Origin: Hyphomicrobiales bacterium
GTDB lineage: Bacteria > Pseudomonadota > Alphaproteobacteria > Rhizobiales > Rhizobiaceae
Assembly (NCBI GenBank): GCA_900470965.1
Contig: UCCS01000108.1
Coordinates: 17,650 to 81,649, forward strand
Direction: 5' to 3'
DNA: 64,000 nt
Shown piece by piece: positions 1 through 9,636 of this stretch (its first letter is position 1; every line of letters starts with the position of its first letter). The notes under the pieces were generated by a model that saw nothing but the letters and a program-made list of their open reading frames with translations, was not told the origin of the DNA and made no database searches. The position numbers were made by a program, and so were the translations under genes.

Positions 1-454
1 TGTCGCGGTTGATCGCAGCGATGACGTAGATCGCCAGAGACTGCAGTTCGAGGCCGAGGTAGAGCGCGATCAGATCATTTGCCGAGATCATCAGCATGAT
101 GCCGAGCGTGCAGAGCACCAGGAGAACCGGGAACTCGAACTTGTCGAGCTGGTTTTCCCGCGCATGACCCATCGACATGAACAGCGCGACCAGAGAACCG
201 ATCAGGGCCAGCACCTTCATGAAGCGTGCAAAGCCGTCGGCGAGATAGACGCCGCCATAGGCAAGGCCGTCGCCGGGAACGAAGATCAGCCACAGGCCCG
301 AGATGGCAATCACGATCATCGCCAGCGCGCTGACGAGCGGACCGGACCGCTCGCCCGAGAAAACGCCGATCATGAGCAGCAGAAGGGCACCGATCGCGAG
401 GATGATTTCCGGCGCGGACAGGTACAGGCTCAGGGAGATTGTTTCAGCAGTCAT
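1..454 (-). CDS. nuoN: NADH:quinone oxidoreductase subunit N, 5' part only
   Basis: Membrane-arm antiporter-like subunit of complex I, which helps couple quinone reduction to proton pumping. The reading frame starts at an ATG at 454 and is still open at position 1, so only about the first 151 residues are present. They are strongly hydrophobic (MTAETISLSLYLSAPEIILA, then transmembrane stretches) and contain the NDLIALYLGLELQSLAIY segment typical of NuoN and the Mrp-type antiporters. It is the last nuo gene seen, 14 nt downstream of nuoM, and is therefore the distal end of the operon. Truncation is by the window edge, not by mutation. Confidence 0.93.
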   Translation of the reverse strand, partial: MTAETISLSLYLSAPEIILAIGALLLLMIGVFSGERSGPLVSALAMIVIAISGLWLIFVPGDGLAYGGVYLADGFARFMKVLALIGSLVALFMSMGHARENQLDKFEFPVLLVLCTLGIMLMISANDLIALYLGLELQSLAIYVIAAINRD

Positions 455-468
455 GTCCTAAAGTCCCG

Positions 469-1980
469 TCATTTCATCGACAGCGCAACATTCTGCGCTG
501 CCTGCACTGCGGCCGAATAGCTGTTGATCAGATGGTCTACCGAAGCTGCGGTCGCATCGAAGACCGGAGCCGGATAGACGCCGAAGAAAATAGTGAGCGC
601 GACCAGCGGATAAAGGATGACCTTTTCACGCGGCGAAAGGTCGAGCAGAGCCTTCAGCTTTTCCTTCTCCAGCGCACCGAAGATCACCCGGCGATAAAGC
701 CAGAGCGCATAGGCAGCCGAGAGGATGACACCGGTGGCGGCAAAGAGCGCAACCCAGGTGTTGGCGCGGAAGACACCGATCAGCGTCAGGAATTCGCCGA
801 TGAAGCCCGAAGTGCCCGGCAGGCCGACATTGGCCATAGTGAAGACCATGAAGGCCACGGCATATTTCGGCATGTTGTTGACCAGACCGCCGTAAGCCGC
901 GATCTCGCGGGTGTGGGTACGGTCATAGACGACACCGACGCAGAGGAAGAGCGCGCCCGAGACGATGCCGTGCGACAGCATCTGAAAGATCGAACCCTGC
1001 AGGCCCTGAGCGTTCGCCGCGAAAATGCCCATGGTCACGTAGCCCATGTGAGCGACCGAGGAATAGGCGATCAGCTTCTTGATGTCGTCCTGCATCATCG
1101 CGACCAGCGAGGTGTAGATGATAGCGATAACGGACAGCGCGAACACGAGCGGCGCGAAATGATCCGAAGCGACCGGGAACATGCCGATCGAGAAGCGGAT
1201 CAGGCCGTAGCCGCCGAGCTTCAGAAGCACGCCTGCCAGGATGACGGAACCGGCCGTCGGCGCCTGGACGTGTGCGTCGGGGAGCCAGGTATGGACCGGC
1301 CACATCGGCATTTTCACCGCGAAGGACGCGAAGAAGGCAAGCCACAGCCAGGTCTGCATTGCCGGCGGGAACTTGTAGGCCAGCAGCGCGGTGATGTCAG
1401 TCGTGCCGGCCTGCCAGTACATGGCCATGATGGCGAGCAGCATCAGCACCGAGCCGAGCAGCGTGTAGAGGAAGAACTTGTAGCTCGCATAGACGCGGTT
1501 CGCACCGCCCCAGACGCCGATAATCAGGAACATCGGAATGAGGCCGCCTTCGAAGAAGACGTAGAAGAGAACGATATCGAGCGAGACGAAGACACCGACC
1601 ATCATCACTTCAAGGATGAGGAAGGCGATCATGTATTCCTTCAGGCGCTTCTCGATCGAGAGCCAGCTTGCGAGCACGCAGAAGGGCATCAAGAAGGTCG
1701 AGAGGATGATGAACAGCATGGAGATGCCGTCGACACCGACATGGTAGCCGATGCCGGTGCCGAGCCAACTATGTTGCTCGATCATCTGGAAGCCCGGATT
1801 GGCGTTGTCAAAGCCGATCCAGATGAAGAGCGAGAGGATGAAGGTGAAAACCGTGGTGATCAAGGAGATCCACAGCACGTTCTTGCGGCCGTTCTCGGTT
1901 TCGCCGTTCATCAGCAACAGGAGCACCACGCCGACGAGCGGCAGGAAGGTGACCGTTGAAAGAATAGGCCAATCGGTCAT
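469..1980 (-). CDS. nuoM: NADH:quinone oxidoreductase subunit M
   Basis: Proton-pumping antiporter-like subunit of the complex I membrane arm, 503 residues, normal length for the family. It is almost entirely hydrophobic with about 14 predicted membrane helices. It holds the family segments VHTWLPDAHVQAPTAGSVILAG (around residues 228-249, with the conserved lysine helix following) and QDDIKKLIAYSSVAHMGY. Its start codon overlaps the nuoL stop in a TGATG arrangement at 1978-1982, so the two subunits are probably translationally coupled. No irregularity was seen. Confidence 0.97.
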   Translation of the reverse strand: MTDWPILSTVTFLPLVGVVLLLLMNGETENGRKNVLWISLITTVFTFILSLFIWIGFDNANPGFQMIEQHSWLGTGIGYHVGVDGISMLFIILSTFLMPFCVLASWLSIEKRLKEYMIAFLILEVMMVGVFVSLDIVLFYVFFEGGLIPMFLIIGVWGGANRVYASYKFFLYTLLGSVLMLLAIMAMYWQAGTTDITALLAYKFPPAMQTWLWLAFFASFAVKMPMWPVHTWLPDAHVQAPTAGSVILAGVLLKLGGYGLIRFSIGMFPVASDHFAPLVFALSVIAIIYTSLVAMMQDDIKKLIAYSSVAHMGYVTMGIFAANAQGLQGSIFQMLSHGIVSGALFLCVGVVYDRTHTREIAAYGGLVNNMPKYAVAFMVFTMANVGLPGTSGFIGEFLTLIGVFRANTWVALFAATGVILSAAYALWLYRRVIFGALEKEKLKALLDLSPREKVILYPLVALTIFFGVYPAPVFDATAASVDHLINSYSAAVQAAQNVALSMK

Positions 1981-3977
1981 CAGAAGGAACTCCCGAGCAT
2001 CATCCAGGTAACGAGCGCTGCAACGCCGATCAGCATCGCGAAGGCATAGTGATAGAGGTAGCCGGTCTGCAGGCGCACGACGCGGTCGGTGACGTTGACG
2101 ACGCGGGCGGCAATGCCGTTCGGACCGTAGGTATCGATGACGCCGACATCACCCTTCTTCCAGAGGAAGTTGCCAAGAGCCTTGGCGCTGCGCACGAAGA
2201 GGAAATCGTAGAGCTCGTCGAAGTACCATTTGTTGAGCAGGAACTGGTAGAGCACACGGTGCTGCTCGGCGAGCTTGCGCGGCGTCGACGGCGACCTGAT
2301 GTACATGTACCAGGCGGTCACGAAACCGAGCAGCATGGCGATGAAGGGACTGAGGCCGACCCAGGCCGGGACGTGATGGAATTCTTCCACCAGTTCGTTC
2401 TCGGCACCAGTGAAGAGTGCGCCCTTCCAGAACTCGGCATATTCCTCGCCGTAGAAACGGCCTTCGAAGAGCACGCCCGCCACGACCGCGCCGATCGCCA
2501 GGATGTAGAGCGGCACCAGCATGACCTGCGGCGATTCATGGACGTGATGCATGACTTCATGCGAAGCGCGCGGCCTGCCGAAGAAGGTCATGAAGATCAG
2601 GCGCCAGGAATAGAAGCTCGTGAAAAGTGCCGCAATAACGAGCAGCGTGAAGGCGAAGCCCGCAGCCGGCGAATGCGACGCATAGGTAGCCTCGATGATG
2701 ACATCCTTGGAGAAGAAGCCTGCAAAACCGATCGGGGTGAAGGGGATGCCGACACCGGTGATCGCGAGCGTACCGATGATCATGAGGCCGCCGGTAACTT
2801 TGATATGCGGGTACAGACCACCCATATGACGCATGTCCTGCTCGCCATCGACGGCGTGGATGACCGAGCCGGCGCAAAGGAAGAGCAGAGCCTTGAAGAA
2901 GGCGTGCGTGAAGAGGTGGAAGATCGCCGCGCCATAGGCGCCGACGCCGAGGGCGACGAACATGTAGCCGAGCTGCGAGCAGGTCGAGTAGGCGATGACG
3001 CGCTTGATGTCGTTCTGCACAAGGCCGACGGTCGCCGCGAAGAAGGCAGTGATCGCGCCGATGATCGTCACGACGACGAGTGCGTCCGGCGACAGTTCGA
3101 AAAGCGGCGACATGCGGGCGACTAGGAAGACGCCGGCGGTCACCATTGTTGCGGCATGGATGAGTGCGGATACCGGGGTTGGGCCTTCCATGGCATCCGG
3201 CAGCCAGGTGTGCAGCAGGAACTGCGCCGACTTACCCATTGCGCCCATGAAGAGCAGCAGGCAGGCGCCGGTCAGCGCATGCGCCTTGTCGAGATGCATG
3301 CCGAAGAGGTTCAGGATCACTTCACCGGCTTCACCGCCGCCTTCCGCCGGAGCGAAGGTCGAAGCATTGGCGAAGATCGTGTCGAAGTTGATCGAGCCGA
3401 ACAGCACGAAGACGGTGGCAATACCGAGCACGAAGCCGAAGTCGCCGACGCGGTTGACGATGAAGGCCTTTATTGCAGCCGCCGATGCCGAGGGCTTCTT
3501 GTACCAGAAGCCGATCAGCAGATATGAGGCGAGACCCACGCCTTCCCAGCCGAAGAACATCTGGGCGAGGTTGTCGGCGGTCACCAGCATGAGCATGGCG
3601 AAGGTAAAGAGCGACAGATAGGCGAAGAAGCGCGGGCGATGCGGATCGGTGTGCATGTACCCGATCGAGTAGACGTGCACCAGGGTCGAGACCGTATTGA
3701 CGACGATCAGCATGACCGAGGTCAGCGTATCGACACGCAGAGACCAGGAGACGTCGATGCCGCCGGACTGGATCCAGCGCAGAACCTCGACCTTGATCAC
3801 GCCTTCCGGATGGCCGAGCGCAACCGTGAAGAAGACGACCCAGGACAGGATGGCGGCGATGATCATCAGGCCGCTGGTGACATATTCCGACGCCTTGGCG
3901 CCGATCGCACGGCCAAAGAAGCCGGCAATGATCGCACCGATCAAGGGAAGGAAGACGATAGCCTTATAGAGGAACAT
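1980..3977 (-). CDS. nuoL: NADH:quinone oxidoreductase subunit L
   Basis: Largest antiporter-like subunit of the complex I membrane arm, 665 residues. It carries the canonical segments FFGWEGVGLASYLLIGFWY (around residue 143), LLHTWLPDAMEGPTPVSALIHAATMV (around residue 255) and QNDIKRVIAYSTCSQLGYM. The long C-terminal region ending in hydrophobic residues corresponds to the horizontal helix HL and the final membrane helix. It lies 7 nt after nuoK and overlaps nuoM by the A of TGATG. Confidence 0.97.
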   Translation of the reverse strand: MFLYKAIVFLPLIGAIIAGFFGRAIGAKASEYVTSGLMIIAAILSWVVFFTVALGHPEGVIKVEVLRWIQSGGIDVSWSLRVDTLTSVMLIVVNTVSTLVHVYSIGYMHTDPHRPRFFAYLSLFTFAMLMLVTADNLAQMFFGWEGVGLASYLLIGFWYKKPSASAAAIKAFIVNRVGDFGFVLGIATVFVLFGSINFDTIFANASTFAPAEGGGEAGEVILNLFGMHLDKAHALTGACLLLFMGAMGKSAQFLLHTWLPDAMEGPTPVSALIHAATMVTAGVFLVARMSPLFELSPDALVVVTIIGAITAFFAATVGLVQNDIKRVIAYSTCSQLGYMFVALGVGAYGAAIFHLFTHAFFKALLFLCAGSVIHAVDGEQDMRHMGGLYPHIKVTGGLMIIGTLAITGVGIPFTPIGFAGFFSKDVIIEATYASHSPAAGFAFTLLVIAALFTSFYSWRLIFMTFFGRPRASHEVMHHVHESPQVMLVPLYILAIGAVVAGVLFEGRFYGEEYAEFWKGALFTGAENELVEEFHHVPAWVGLSPFIAMLLGFVTAWYMYIRSPSTPRKLAEQHRVLYQFLLNKWYFDELYDFLFVRSAKALGNFLWKKGDVGVIDTYGPNGIAARVVNVTDRVVRLQTGYLYHYAFAMLIGVAALVTWMMLGSSF

Positions 3978-3984
3978 GAGCCGC

Positions 3985-4293
3985 TCAGCCCTTCATCATA
4001 TTGACGTCTTCGACCGCGATCGAACCGCGGTTGCGGTAGAAGACAACGAGAATTGCGAGACCGATCGCCGCTTCAGCAGCAGCAACAGTCAGAATGAACA
4101 GTGCGAACACCTGGCCGACGATGTCGTTGAGGAACGACGAGAAGGCGACCATGTTGATGTTGACCGACAACAGGATCAATTCGACCGACATCAGGATGAC
4201 GATGATGTTCTTCCGGTTCAGGAAGATGCCGAAGATGCCGATCGTGAAGAGGATGGCGCTGACCGTGAGATAGTGGGAAAGTCCGATGACCAT
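3985..4293 (-). CDS. nuoK: NADH:quinone oxidoreductase subunit K
   Basis: Small membrane subunit of complex I, 102 residues with three hydrophobic helices, the usual size. The conserved glutamates of the proton path are visible in MSVELILLSVNINMVAFSSF and in the helix containing AAAEAAIGLAILV. It sits 25 nt downstream of nuoJ and 7 nt upstream of nuoL in the same operon. Confidence 0.97.
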   Translation of the reverse strand: MVIGLSHYLTVSAILFTIGIFGIFLNRKNIIVILMSVELILLSVNINMVAFSSFLNDIVGQVFALFILTVAAAEAAIGLAILVVFYRNRGSIAVEDVNMMKG

Positions 4294-4318
4294 GTTCTTT
4301 GCTCCTTGACCTCTCGGC

Positions 4319-4936
4319 TCAGCTCACGCCTTGGCCCGGCTTGACCTTGATCACCTCGACGGCGGTCGCAGGCGTGCGGGCAACCTGGCGGGAAATATTC
4401 TGCCGCTTGATATTGGTGCGATGCTTCAGCGTCAGCACGATCGCGCCGATCATGGCGACCAGCAGGATCAGACCGGCGATCTGGAAGAAGTAGACGTAGT
4501 TCGTATAGAGCACATCGCCGAGAGCCGCCGTATTGGTGCGTTCGGTCAGTGCCGGGATCGGCATGGCGACCGTCTTGGCAATCTCGGGCGAGATCGAGCT
4601 GCCGCCGATGACGACGATGAGTTCGGCTGCGAGGATGAGACCGATCAGCGCGCCGATCGGCGCATATTCGAGAACACCGGCGCGAAGCTCGGTGAAGTCG
4701 ATGTCGAGCATCATCACAACGAAGAGGAAGAGAACAGCGACCGCGCCCACATAGACGACGAGCAGGATCATCGCCAGGAATTCGGCACCCAGCAACAGGA
4801 AGAGACCCGCTGCATTGAAGAACACCAGGATCAAGAACAGAACCGAGTGAACCGGGTTCTTCGCCCAGATGACCATGAACGCCGACGCTATCGCGACAAA
4901 GGCGAAAAGATAGAAAAATAGAGCCTGCAGACCCAT
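4319..4936 (-). CDS. nuoJ: NADH:quinone oxidoreductase subunit J
   Basis: Membrane subunit of complex I, 205 residues from the ATG at 4936 (MGLQALFFYLFAFVAI). An open frame extends upstream to 5071, but that stretch is not hydrophobic and lacks NuoJ similarity. The ATG at 4936 has an AAGG-type ribosome site just upstream, so it was chosen. The helix VVYVGAVAVLFLFVVMMLDI (around residues 59-78), which includes the pi-bulge region of NuoJ, is visible. A 142-nt spacer separates it from nuoI; the spacer shows nothing coding. Confidence 0.95.
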   Translation of the reverse strand: MGLQALFFYLFAFVAIASAFMVIWAKNPVHSVLFLILVFFNAAGLFLLLGAEFLAMILLVVYVGAVAVLFLFVVMMLDIDFTELRAGVLEYAPIGALIGLILAAELIVVIGGSSISPEIAKTVAMPIPALTERTNTAALGDVLYTNYVYFFQIAGLILLVAMIGAIVLTLKHRTNIKRQNISRQVARTPATAVEVIKVKPGQGVS

Positions 4937-5078
4937 GTTGGTGCCTTTTTCATCTTCCCCCGGGCAGCCGGGAGTTTCCCTGCCCGATAGGACTTCGCAC
5001 AGCTTTCGCCGGCAAAGCCCCGGTGCATGTTGACCGCGGTGAGCAAGAGTGCTCTTCCCGCGGCATTTCAAATTTCAA

Positions 5079-5570
5079 TCAACGATACGGCGCATCGATC
5101 GCCATGTTGCGGGCGATTTCACGCTCCCACCGGTCGCCGTTTTCGAGGAGCCTCTGCTTGTCGAAGTAGAGTTCTTCACGGGTTTCGGTGGCGAATTCGA
5201 AATTCGGGCCTTCGACGATCGCATCAACAGGGCAAGCTTCCTGGCAGAAGCCGCAGTAGATGCACTTCACCATGTCGATGTCGTAACGCACTGTGCGGCG
5301 CGTGCCGTCATTGCGGCGCGGGCCGGCTTCGATGGTGATCGCCTGAGCGGGACAGATCGCTTCGCACAGCTTGCAGGCGATGCAGCGCTCTTCACCGTTG
5401 GGATAACGGCGCAGTGCATGCTCGCCGCGGAAGCGCGGGCTGACCGGACCCTTTTCGAAGGGGTAATTGATCGTCGCCTTCTGCTTGAAGAAATAGCGCA
5501 TCGACAGGAAGAAGGCGCCGACGAATTCCTTAAGAAAAAGCGAGTTGATGGAGGCGGACAGGCTTCCCAT
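5079..5570 (-). CDS. nuoI: NADH:quinone oxidoreductase subunit I (ferredoxin-type)
   Basis: Peripheral-arm subunit carrying the two 4Fe-4S clusters N6a and N6b. Both cysteine motifs are present: CIACKLCEAICPAQAI and CIYCGFCQEACPVDAI. Starting at the ATG at 5570 gives 163 residues, the normal rhizobial length, with GGAG seven bases upstream. A TTG two codons earlier (5576) is possible but has worse spacing. The N-terminal amphipathic segment FLKEFVGAFFLSMRYFF anchors it to the membrane arm. Confidence 0.96.
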   Translation of the reverse strand: MGSLSASINSLFLKEFVGAFFLSMRYFFKQKATINYPFEKGPVSPRFRGEHALRRYPNGEERCIACKLCEAICPAQAITIEAGPRRNDGTRRTVRYDIDMVKCIYCGFCQEACPVDAIVEGPNFEFATETREELYFDKQRLLENGDRWEREIARNMAIDAPYR

Positions 5571-5607
5571 CTTCAATCTCCAATTTTGCCGGAAACGAGG
5601 TTGGACA

Positions 5608-6654
5608 TCAGCCTGCCCATCCCGTCAGTTTCAGCACGAATGCAACGATGACGACCATGGCGAGCGACAGCGGAAGGAAAACCTTCCAGCCGAGACGCAT
5701 GAGCTGGTCGTAGCGGTAACGCGGCACGAAAGCCTTGACCATGGCGAACATGAAGAACACCAGGCACGACTTCAGCATGAACCAGATGATACCGGGCACC
5801 CAGTTGATGAGCCAGAAATCAACCGGCGGCAGCCAGCCACCCAGGAAGAGGATCGTCGTCAGCGAGCACATCAGCACGACGGCCGCATATTCGCCGAGCA
5901 TGAACATCATGTACGGAGCCGAGCCGTATTCGACCATGAAGCCGGCGACGAGTTCGGATTCTGCTTCCGGAAGGTCGAAAGGCGGGCGGTTCGTCTCGGC
6001 GAGCGCAGAGATGAAGAAGACGATGAACATAGGGAACAGCGCCAGCCAGTGCCAGTCGAGGAACGAGTTCGGCAGGCCGAGCATCGTACCGAGGCCGGTG
6101 CGCTGGGCATTGACGATGTCAGTCAGGTTCAGCGAACCGACGCAGAGAAGAACGGTAACGATGACGAAGCCGATCGAGACTTCGTAAGACACCATCTGTG
6201 CGGCGGAGCGCAGCGCGCCGAGGAACGGATACTTCGAGTTCGAAGCCCAGCCACCCATGATGATGCCGTAAACTTCGAGCGAGGAGATCGCCAGGATGTA
6301 CAGGATGCCGACATTGATGTTGGCAACCACCCAGCCGTCAGCAAGCGGCACGACCGCCCAGGTCGACAGCGCCAGAAGCACGGTCACGAGCGGGGCGAGC
6401 AGGAAGACCGCCTTGTTGGCGCCGGCCGGAATGACCGGCTCCTTGAAGACGAACTTCAGAAGGTCGGCGAAGGACTGGAACAGGCCGAAGGGGCCGACGA
6501 CGTTCGGACCGCGGCGCAGCTGGACGGCAGCCCAGATCTTGCGGTCGGCAAGAAGGACGTAAGCAATGAAGACCAGCAGGCAGACGAGCAGCAGCAGTGA
6601 CTGACCGATCATGATGATCGCCGGCCAGACATAGGTCGAGAAGAAAGAATCCAT
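5608..6654 (-). CDS. nuoH: NADH:quinone oxidoreductase subunit H
   Basis: Membrane subunit that forms the quinone chamber and links peripheral and membrane arms, 348 residues. Characteristic segments are RRGPNVVGPFGLFQSFADLLKF (residues 42-63), GGWASNSKYPFLGALRSAAQMVSYE (around residues 134-158) and the acidic loop ETNRPPFDLPEAESELVAGF (around residues 220-239). The gene lies 12 nt downstream of nuoG. Length and motifs are normal. Confidence 0.97.
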   Translation of the reverse strand: MDSFFSTYVWPAIIMIGQSLLLLVCLLVFIAYVLLADRKIWAAVQLRRGPNVVGPFGLFQSFADLLKFVFKEPVIPAGANKAVFLLAPLVTVLLALSTWAVVPLADGWVVANINVGILYILAISSLEVYGIIMGGWASNSKYPFLGALRSAAQMVSYEVSIGFVIVTVLLCVGSLNLTDIVNAQRTGLGTMLGLPNSFLDWHWLALFPMFIVFFISALAETNRPPFDLPEAESELVAGFMVEYGSAPYMMFMLGEYAAVVLMCSLTTILFLGGWLPPVDFWLINWVPGIIWFMLKSCLVFFMFAMVKAFVPRYRYDQLMRLGWKVFLPLSLAMVVIVAFVLKLTGWAG

Positions 6655-6666
6655 GAGTTCCTGCCC

Positions 6667-8748
6667 TTACTCTGCCGCGACTTTGAAATTGTTGCGGGCC
6701 AATGCCGAGCACTCGGCCATGACAGCCGAGGCGCGCGCTATCGGGTTCGTCAAATAGAAGTCTTTGACCGACGACGCAAACCCGGATTTGTTCATCTTAC
6801 CGGCTTTTTTCGCCAGTGCGGCAATTTGGGCGCTATCACCTTCGGTGATCTCATCGATGGCCGCAAAATGCGGGAATGCCGCATAGAGTTTGCTGCGCAA
6901 TTCGCCGAGAGAATCAAAGGGAAGCTTCTTGCCGAGCACGTCGGAAAGGGCGCGGATGATCGCCCAGTCTTCGCGGGCGTCGCCCGGTGCGAAACCGGCG
7001 CGATTGCCCATCTGGACACGGCCTTCGGTGTTGACCCAGGTGCCGGACTTTTCGGTGTAGGCAGCAGCCGGCAGGATGACATCGGCGCCATGTGCGCCGT
7101 TATCGCCATGCGAGCCGATATAAACGGTGAACTTCGCAGCCTTGGTCGAGAAGTCGAGTTCGTCGGCGCCGAGCAGGAAGAGCACGTCCATGGCCTTCAG
7201 CATCTCGGCGGCATTGGCGCCCTTGGCGCCCGGCACGAAGCCGAGGTCGAGGCCGCCGACGCGCGACGCCGCGGTGTGCAGCACCGCAAAACCGTTCCAG
7301 CCTTCAGCGATCGCGCCGACATTGACGGCGAGCTTGGCGGCGGTTGCGAGAACGCCTGCGCCATCCGTGCGGGTCAGAGCGCCCTGACCGATGATGATCA
7401 TCGGCTTGGAAGCCTTGGAGAGGACTTCGGCGAAGGCGTGGCCGCCGTCGAGAATGTCCTTCAGCGTATCGGGGCCTGCGCCGAGGTAATCATACTTATA
7501 GCGCATCTCGCCGCCCTCACCGATCACACCGATCGGGAAGCCGCCGCGACGGAAACGCTTGCGGATGCGGGCATTGAGGATGGCGGCTTCAAAGCGCGGA
7601 TTCGCACCGACGATAAGCAGCGCGTCGGCCTGTTCGATGCCTGATATAGTCGGATTGAAGAGGTAGCTTGCACGGCCGAGCGACGGATCAAGTGCCGCCC
7701 CATCCTGGCGACAGTCGAGGTTCCCGGAACCCAGCGACTTTACCAGTTCGGACAGGGCATACATTTCTTCAACCGAAGCGAGGTCGCCGGCAATCGCGCC
7801 TATCTTTTCGCCCGACGTTGCCGATACGGCAGCCTTGATGGCGCCGAAGGCTTCGCCCCAGCTCGCCGGCTGCAGGCGGCCGTCCTTGCGGACGTAAGGG
7901 CGGTCGAGGCGCTGCGTCTTCAGGCCGTCCCAGACGTGACGGGTCTTGTCGGAGATCCACTCTTCGTTCACCGCCTCGTTGACGCGCGGCAGGATGCGCA
8001 TGACTTCGCGGCCGCGGGTATCCACGCGGATTGCCGAACCGACAGCGTCCATGACGTCGATCGATTCGGTCTTGTTCAGCTCCCACGGACGGGCCGTGAA
8101 GGCGAAGGGCTTGGAGGTGAGCGCGCCGACCGGGCAGAGGTCAACAACGTTGCCCTGCAGCTCGGAGGTCATGGCCTGCTCGAGATAGGTGGTGATTTCA
8201 GCGTCTTCGCCGCGGCCGATCAGGCCGAGTTCGGAAATGCCGGCCACTTCCGTCGTGAAGCGGACGCAACGCGTGCAGTGAATGCAGCGGTTCATGACGG
8301 TCTTGACGAGCGGGCCGATATACTTGTCTTCGACGGCGCGCTTGTCTTCCTGATAGCGCGACGTGTCGATCCCGAAGGCCATGGCCTGGTCCTGCAGATC
8401 GCATTCGCCGCCCTGGTCGCAGATCGGGCAATCCAGCGGATGGTTGATCAGCAGGAATTCCATCACGCCTTCGCGGGCCTTCTTGACCATCGGCGTGTTG
8501 GTGAAGACTTCAGGCAGTTCGCCGTTCGGGCCGCCGCGGATATCGCGCACGCCCATGGCGCAGGAAGCCTGCGGCTTCGGCGGACCGCCCTTGACCTCGA
8601 CGAGGCACATGCGGCAATTGCCGGCAACCGACAGACGCTCATGGAAGCAGAAGCGCGGAACTTCAGCACCGGCCTCTTCGCACGCCTGAATCAGCGTGTA
8701 ATGATCCGGAACTTCGATCTCGTTACCGTCAATCTTCAGTTTTGCCAT
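6667..8748 (-). CDS. nuoG: NADH:quinone oxidoreductase subunit G
   Basis: Peripheral-arm iron-sulfur subunit, 693 residues from the ATG at 8748 (MAKLKIDGNEIEVPDHYTL). A GTG two codons upstream is the only alternative. The N-terminal ferredoxin domain has the 2Fe-2S cysteines in PRFCFHERLSVAGNCRMCLVE. These are followed by the His/Cys ligand motif HPLDCPICDQGGECDLQ and the 4Fe-4S cysteines NRCIHCTRCVRF with VVDLCPVGALTSKPF. The C-terminal two thirds is the molybdopterin-oxidoreductase-like domain without active-site features. A 224-nt gap separates it from the preceding HhH gene, the widest spacer in the operon. Confidence 0.96.
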   Translation of the reverse strand: MAKLKIDGNEIEVPDHYTLIQACEEAGAEVPRFCFHERLSVAGNCRMCLVEVKGGPPKPQASCAMGVRDIRGGPNGELPEVFTNTPMVKKAREGVMEFLLINHPLDCPICDQGGECDLQDQAMAFGIDTSRYQEDKRAVEDKYIGPLVKTVMNRCIHCTRCVRFTTEVAGISELGLIGRGEDAEITTYLEQAMTSELQGNVVDLCPVGALTSKPFAFTARPWELNKTESIDVMDAVGSAIRVDTRGREVMRILPRVNEAVNEEWISDKTRHVWDGLKTQRLDRPYVRKDGRLQPASWGEAFGAIKAAVSATSGEKIGAIAGDLASVEEMYALSELVKSLGSGNLDCRQDGAALDPSLGRASYLFNPTISGIEQADALLIVGANPRFEAAILNARIRKRFRRGGFPIGVIGEGGEMRYKYDYLGAGPDTLKDILDGGHAFAEVLSKASKPMIIIGQGALTRTDGAGVLATAAKLAVNVGAIAEGWNGFAVLHTAASRVGGLDLGFVPGAKGANAAEMLKAMDVLFLLGADELDFSTKAAKFTVYIGSHGDNGAHGADVILPAAAYTEKSGTWVNTEGRVQMGNRAGFAPGDAREDWAIIRALSDVLGKKLPFDSLGELRSKLYAAFPHFAAIDEITEGDSAQIAALAKKAGKMNKSGFASSVKDFYLTNPIARASAVMAECSALARNNFKVAAE

Positions 8749-8972
8749 CGTCACTCAGTCCTGTTTCCCATTCGCCGGGCACCGGCAAACAAACCTATTT
8801 TTGCAACATCCATATTGCCAAGACAGACATTTCGTCCGTCCTGGCGCCGGAATTGCCCAAATTCTCTTTCGCTGGTTCCGAGACCCGAAACCCGCCATCG
8901 GCACCACGACCCGGAGCCCCTGCCCCGTCGATCAATATGCCATTCTTCCGGCCATCGCCTGCGGCCGGAAAC

Positions 8973-9632
8973 CTATTTCTTCCTGCGACCCCGTGTCGCC
9001 AGGACCTTGGCCTGGCCAACCCAGTCGTCACGCAGGATGCGGCCATCGAAGCCGAGTTCGGCGTCCAGGCTCGCAACGTCGGCATCGCTCCATGCCGCGA
9101 TATCAGCAAAGGTGCGGATGCCTCTTTTGTTCAGCACCTGCTCCAGCTTCGGACCGATGCCGGCGATCAGCTTCAGGTCGTCAACCTTCCTGGACCTTGC
9201 GGCCGGCTTCGCCTTGGCAACCGTCGGCTTTACAGTTTCTACCGTCGGGGCCCTGGTGGAAACCACCGTCAGCTTCGGCTTTACAGCCTTGCGAACCGGC
9301 ATAGCCGTTTCAGCCGGGCGGCGAATATTCTCCGGACGGATGGCCATCTCAGGCGTTTCTTCATCCGGCGGCGTTTCGTCGAGCGCTGCGGCTGCCATGT
9401 TCGCCGTCTCGAATGCTCCCTGCAGCGCGCCGAAGAAGACGCCGGCCATCTGCGTGGAAATGCCGAAACCGATCGCCGTGGCTGCGGCAAATGCCGCAGC
9501 TTGATGCGCCATCAGCGGATGAACGGGCATCGCACGCGCATTTTCCAGCATGCCGGCAGCAAGACGGCCGAAGTCAGCCGCGAAATCGGCTGCCCCTTCT
9601 CCCACCTTGCTATCGGATGCCTTGGTCGTCAT
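8973..9632 (-). CDS. Operon-embedded helix-hairpin-helix protein (nuoF-nuoG spacer gene)
   Basis: Protein of 219 residues with no assigned function. The start ATG at 9632 is four bases after the nuoF stop, which implies coupling to nuoF. Residues about 10-80 are alanine-rich and helical with a hydrophobic stretch (47-75). Residues 85-148 are a Pro/Lys/Thr-rich linker. Residues 150-212 (DDLKLIAGIGPKLEQVLNKR onward, ending GRILRDDWVGQAKVLA) form a helix-hairpin-helix module of the H3TH type. That module is closely similar to the tail of NuoE encoded two genes upstream. An 8-bp inverted repeat (8946-8953 with 8963-8970) lies just past the stop. A role as a complex I-associated factor is inference from position only. 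Confidence 0.85.
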   Translation of the reverse strand: MTTKASDSKVGEGAADFAADFGRLAAGMLENARAMPVHPLMAHQAAAFAAATAIGFGISTQMAGVFFGALQGAFETANMAAAALDETPPDEETPEMAIRPENIRRPAETAMPVRKAVKPKLTVVSTRAPTVETVKPTVAKAKPAARSRKVDDLKLIAGIGPKLEQVLNKRGIRTFADIAAWSDADVASLDAELGFDGRILRDDWVGQAKVLATRGRRKK

Positions 9633-9636
9633 GCGC